DNA of 7,567 nucleotides from an uncultured Lachnospiraceae bacterium (GTDB lineage: Bacteria > Bacillota > Clostridia > Lachnospirales > Lachnospiraceae). This document shows, piece after piece, positions 7,426 through 7,567 of the stretch (position 1 is the stretch's first letter; each line of letters starts with the position of its first letter). Below the pieces are notes generated by a model. The model saw nothing but the letters and a program-made list of their open reading frames with translations, was not told the origin of the DNA and did no database searches. Location of the stretch: positions 1 to 7,567 of the forward strand of contig CAJOPI010000036.1 in the NCBI GenBank assembly GCA_905236275.1, read 5' to 3'. The position numbers and the translations under genes were made by a program.

Positions 7426-7567
7426 GTAGATAAATAACTTATGCACACTTGCTTGTATAAACTTCCACTTGCTGCGTTATAGTCAATCAGCGTAGCTCGC
7501 TACGCTTCATTCCTCTTCCTTGCAATTGAAAGTTTATCCTGCGCAATTGTACATGTTATTTATCTAC
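7426..7567. mobile_element. MITE-like 142-bp long inverted repeat, possibly cut by the window edge
   Basis: GTAGATAAATAAC (7426-7438) is matched by its exact complement GTTATTTATCTAC (7555-7567), and the symmetry continues inwards: ATGCACACTTGC with a 10/12 copy, a perfect ATAAACTT, CCACTTGC with a 6/8 copy, and a central palindrome AGCGTAGC-TC-GCTACGCT (7489-7506). The centre of the ends (7496.5) falls within one base of the centre of the palindrome (7497.5), so the whole element can fold into one long hairpin. No coding capacity and no T-run are present. These are the features of a miniature inverted-repeat element, mobilised by a transposase elsewhere, or of a REP-like structural repeat. 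The right end falls on the last base of the window, so the true end and any target duplication cannot be seen. Confidence 0.65.

Noticed and set aside
1935..7473. Octamer CACTTGCT shared by the MITE-like element (twice) and, inverted, the pgk-tpiA spacer (1935-1942)
   Set aside because: An eight-base match in a window of this size is not significant, and the surrounding bases do not align well enough to call the two repeats one family.
7426..7567. Terminator or CRISPR-type repeat as explanation of the 3' repeat region
   Set aside because: There is no T-run after the hairpin and no regular repeat-spacer arrangement; the structure is a single long inverted repeat.

Overview
The window reads as ordinary chromosomal DNA of an anaerobic Firmicute, most likely a member of the Lachnospiraceae (Roseburia / Butyrivibrio / Eubacterium rectale type). 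This rests on the wording of the proteins: the SAASCTTNC and [12 protein letters not shown] segments of GAPDH, the [10 protein letters not shown] segment of phosphoglycerate kinase, the GAENFY segment of triosephosphate isomerase and the KELAKNYDPK start of ValRS. Strong GGAGG-type ribosome sites and G+C around the low-to-mid 40s by eye agree. No database search was possible, so the family-level call is recognition, not proof.

Layout, all genes on the + strand. (1) 1-2784 is a lower-glycolysis cluster: the 3' part of gap (GAPDH, cut by the window edge), a strong intrinsic terminator, pgk, a 72-bp spacer with an insertion-like direct repeat, tpiA, and a second strong intrinsic terminator. The three enzymes interconvert triose phosphates and make 1,3-bisphosphoglycerate and ATP. 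(2) 2785-3102 holds no recognised gene. It has a small open frame with a good ribosome site that seems to continue in another frame after one missing base (a possible decayed gene), and a near-consensus sigma-70 promoter just before valS. (3) 3103-7403 looks like one transcription unit: valS (valyl-tRNA synthetase), a FapA/DUF342-type beta-helix protein, and an unrecognised acidic 55-residue ORF. (4) 7400-7567 is non-coding: a small AT-rich hairpin over the last stop codon, then a 142-bp near-symmetrical long inverted repeat (MITE-like) whose right end coincides with the window edge.

All four recognised enzymes keep the catalytic motifs that can be seen and look functional. The less ordinary points are the MITE-like hairpin, the 59-bp insertion-like spacer between pgk and tpiA, the frameshifted small ORF before valS, the FapA-like gene placed behind valS with no flagellar genes nearby, and the small acidic ORF after it. 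I see no phage, CRISPR, toxin-antitoxin or defence locus, and nothing that makes a strong case for a previously undescribed system.
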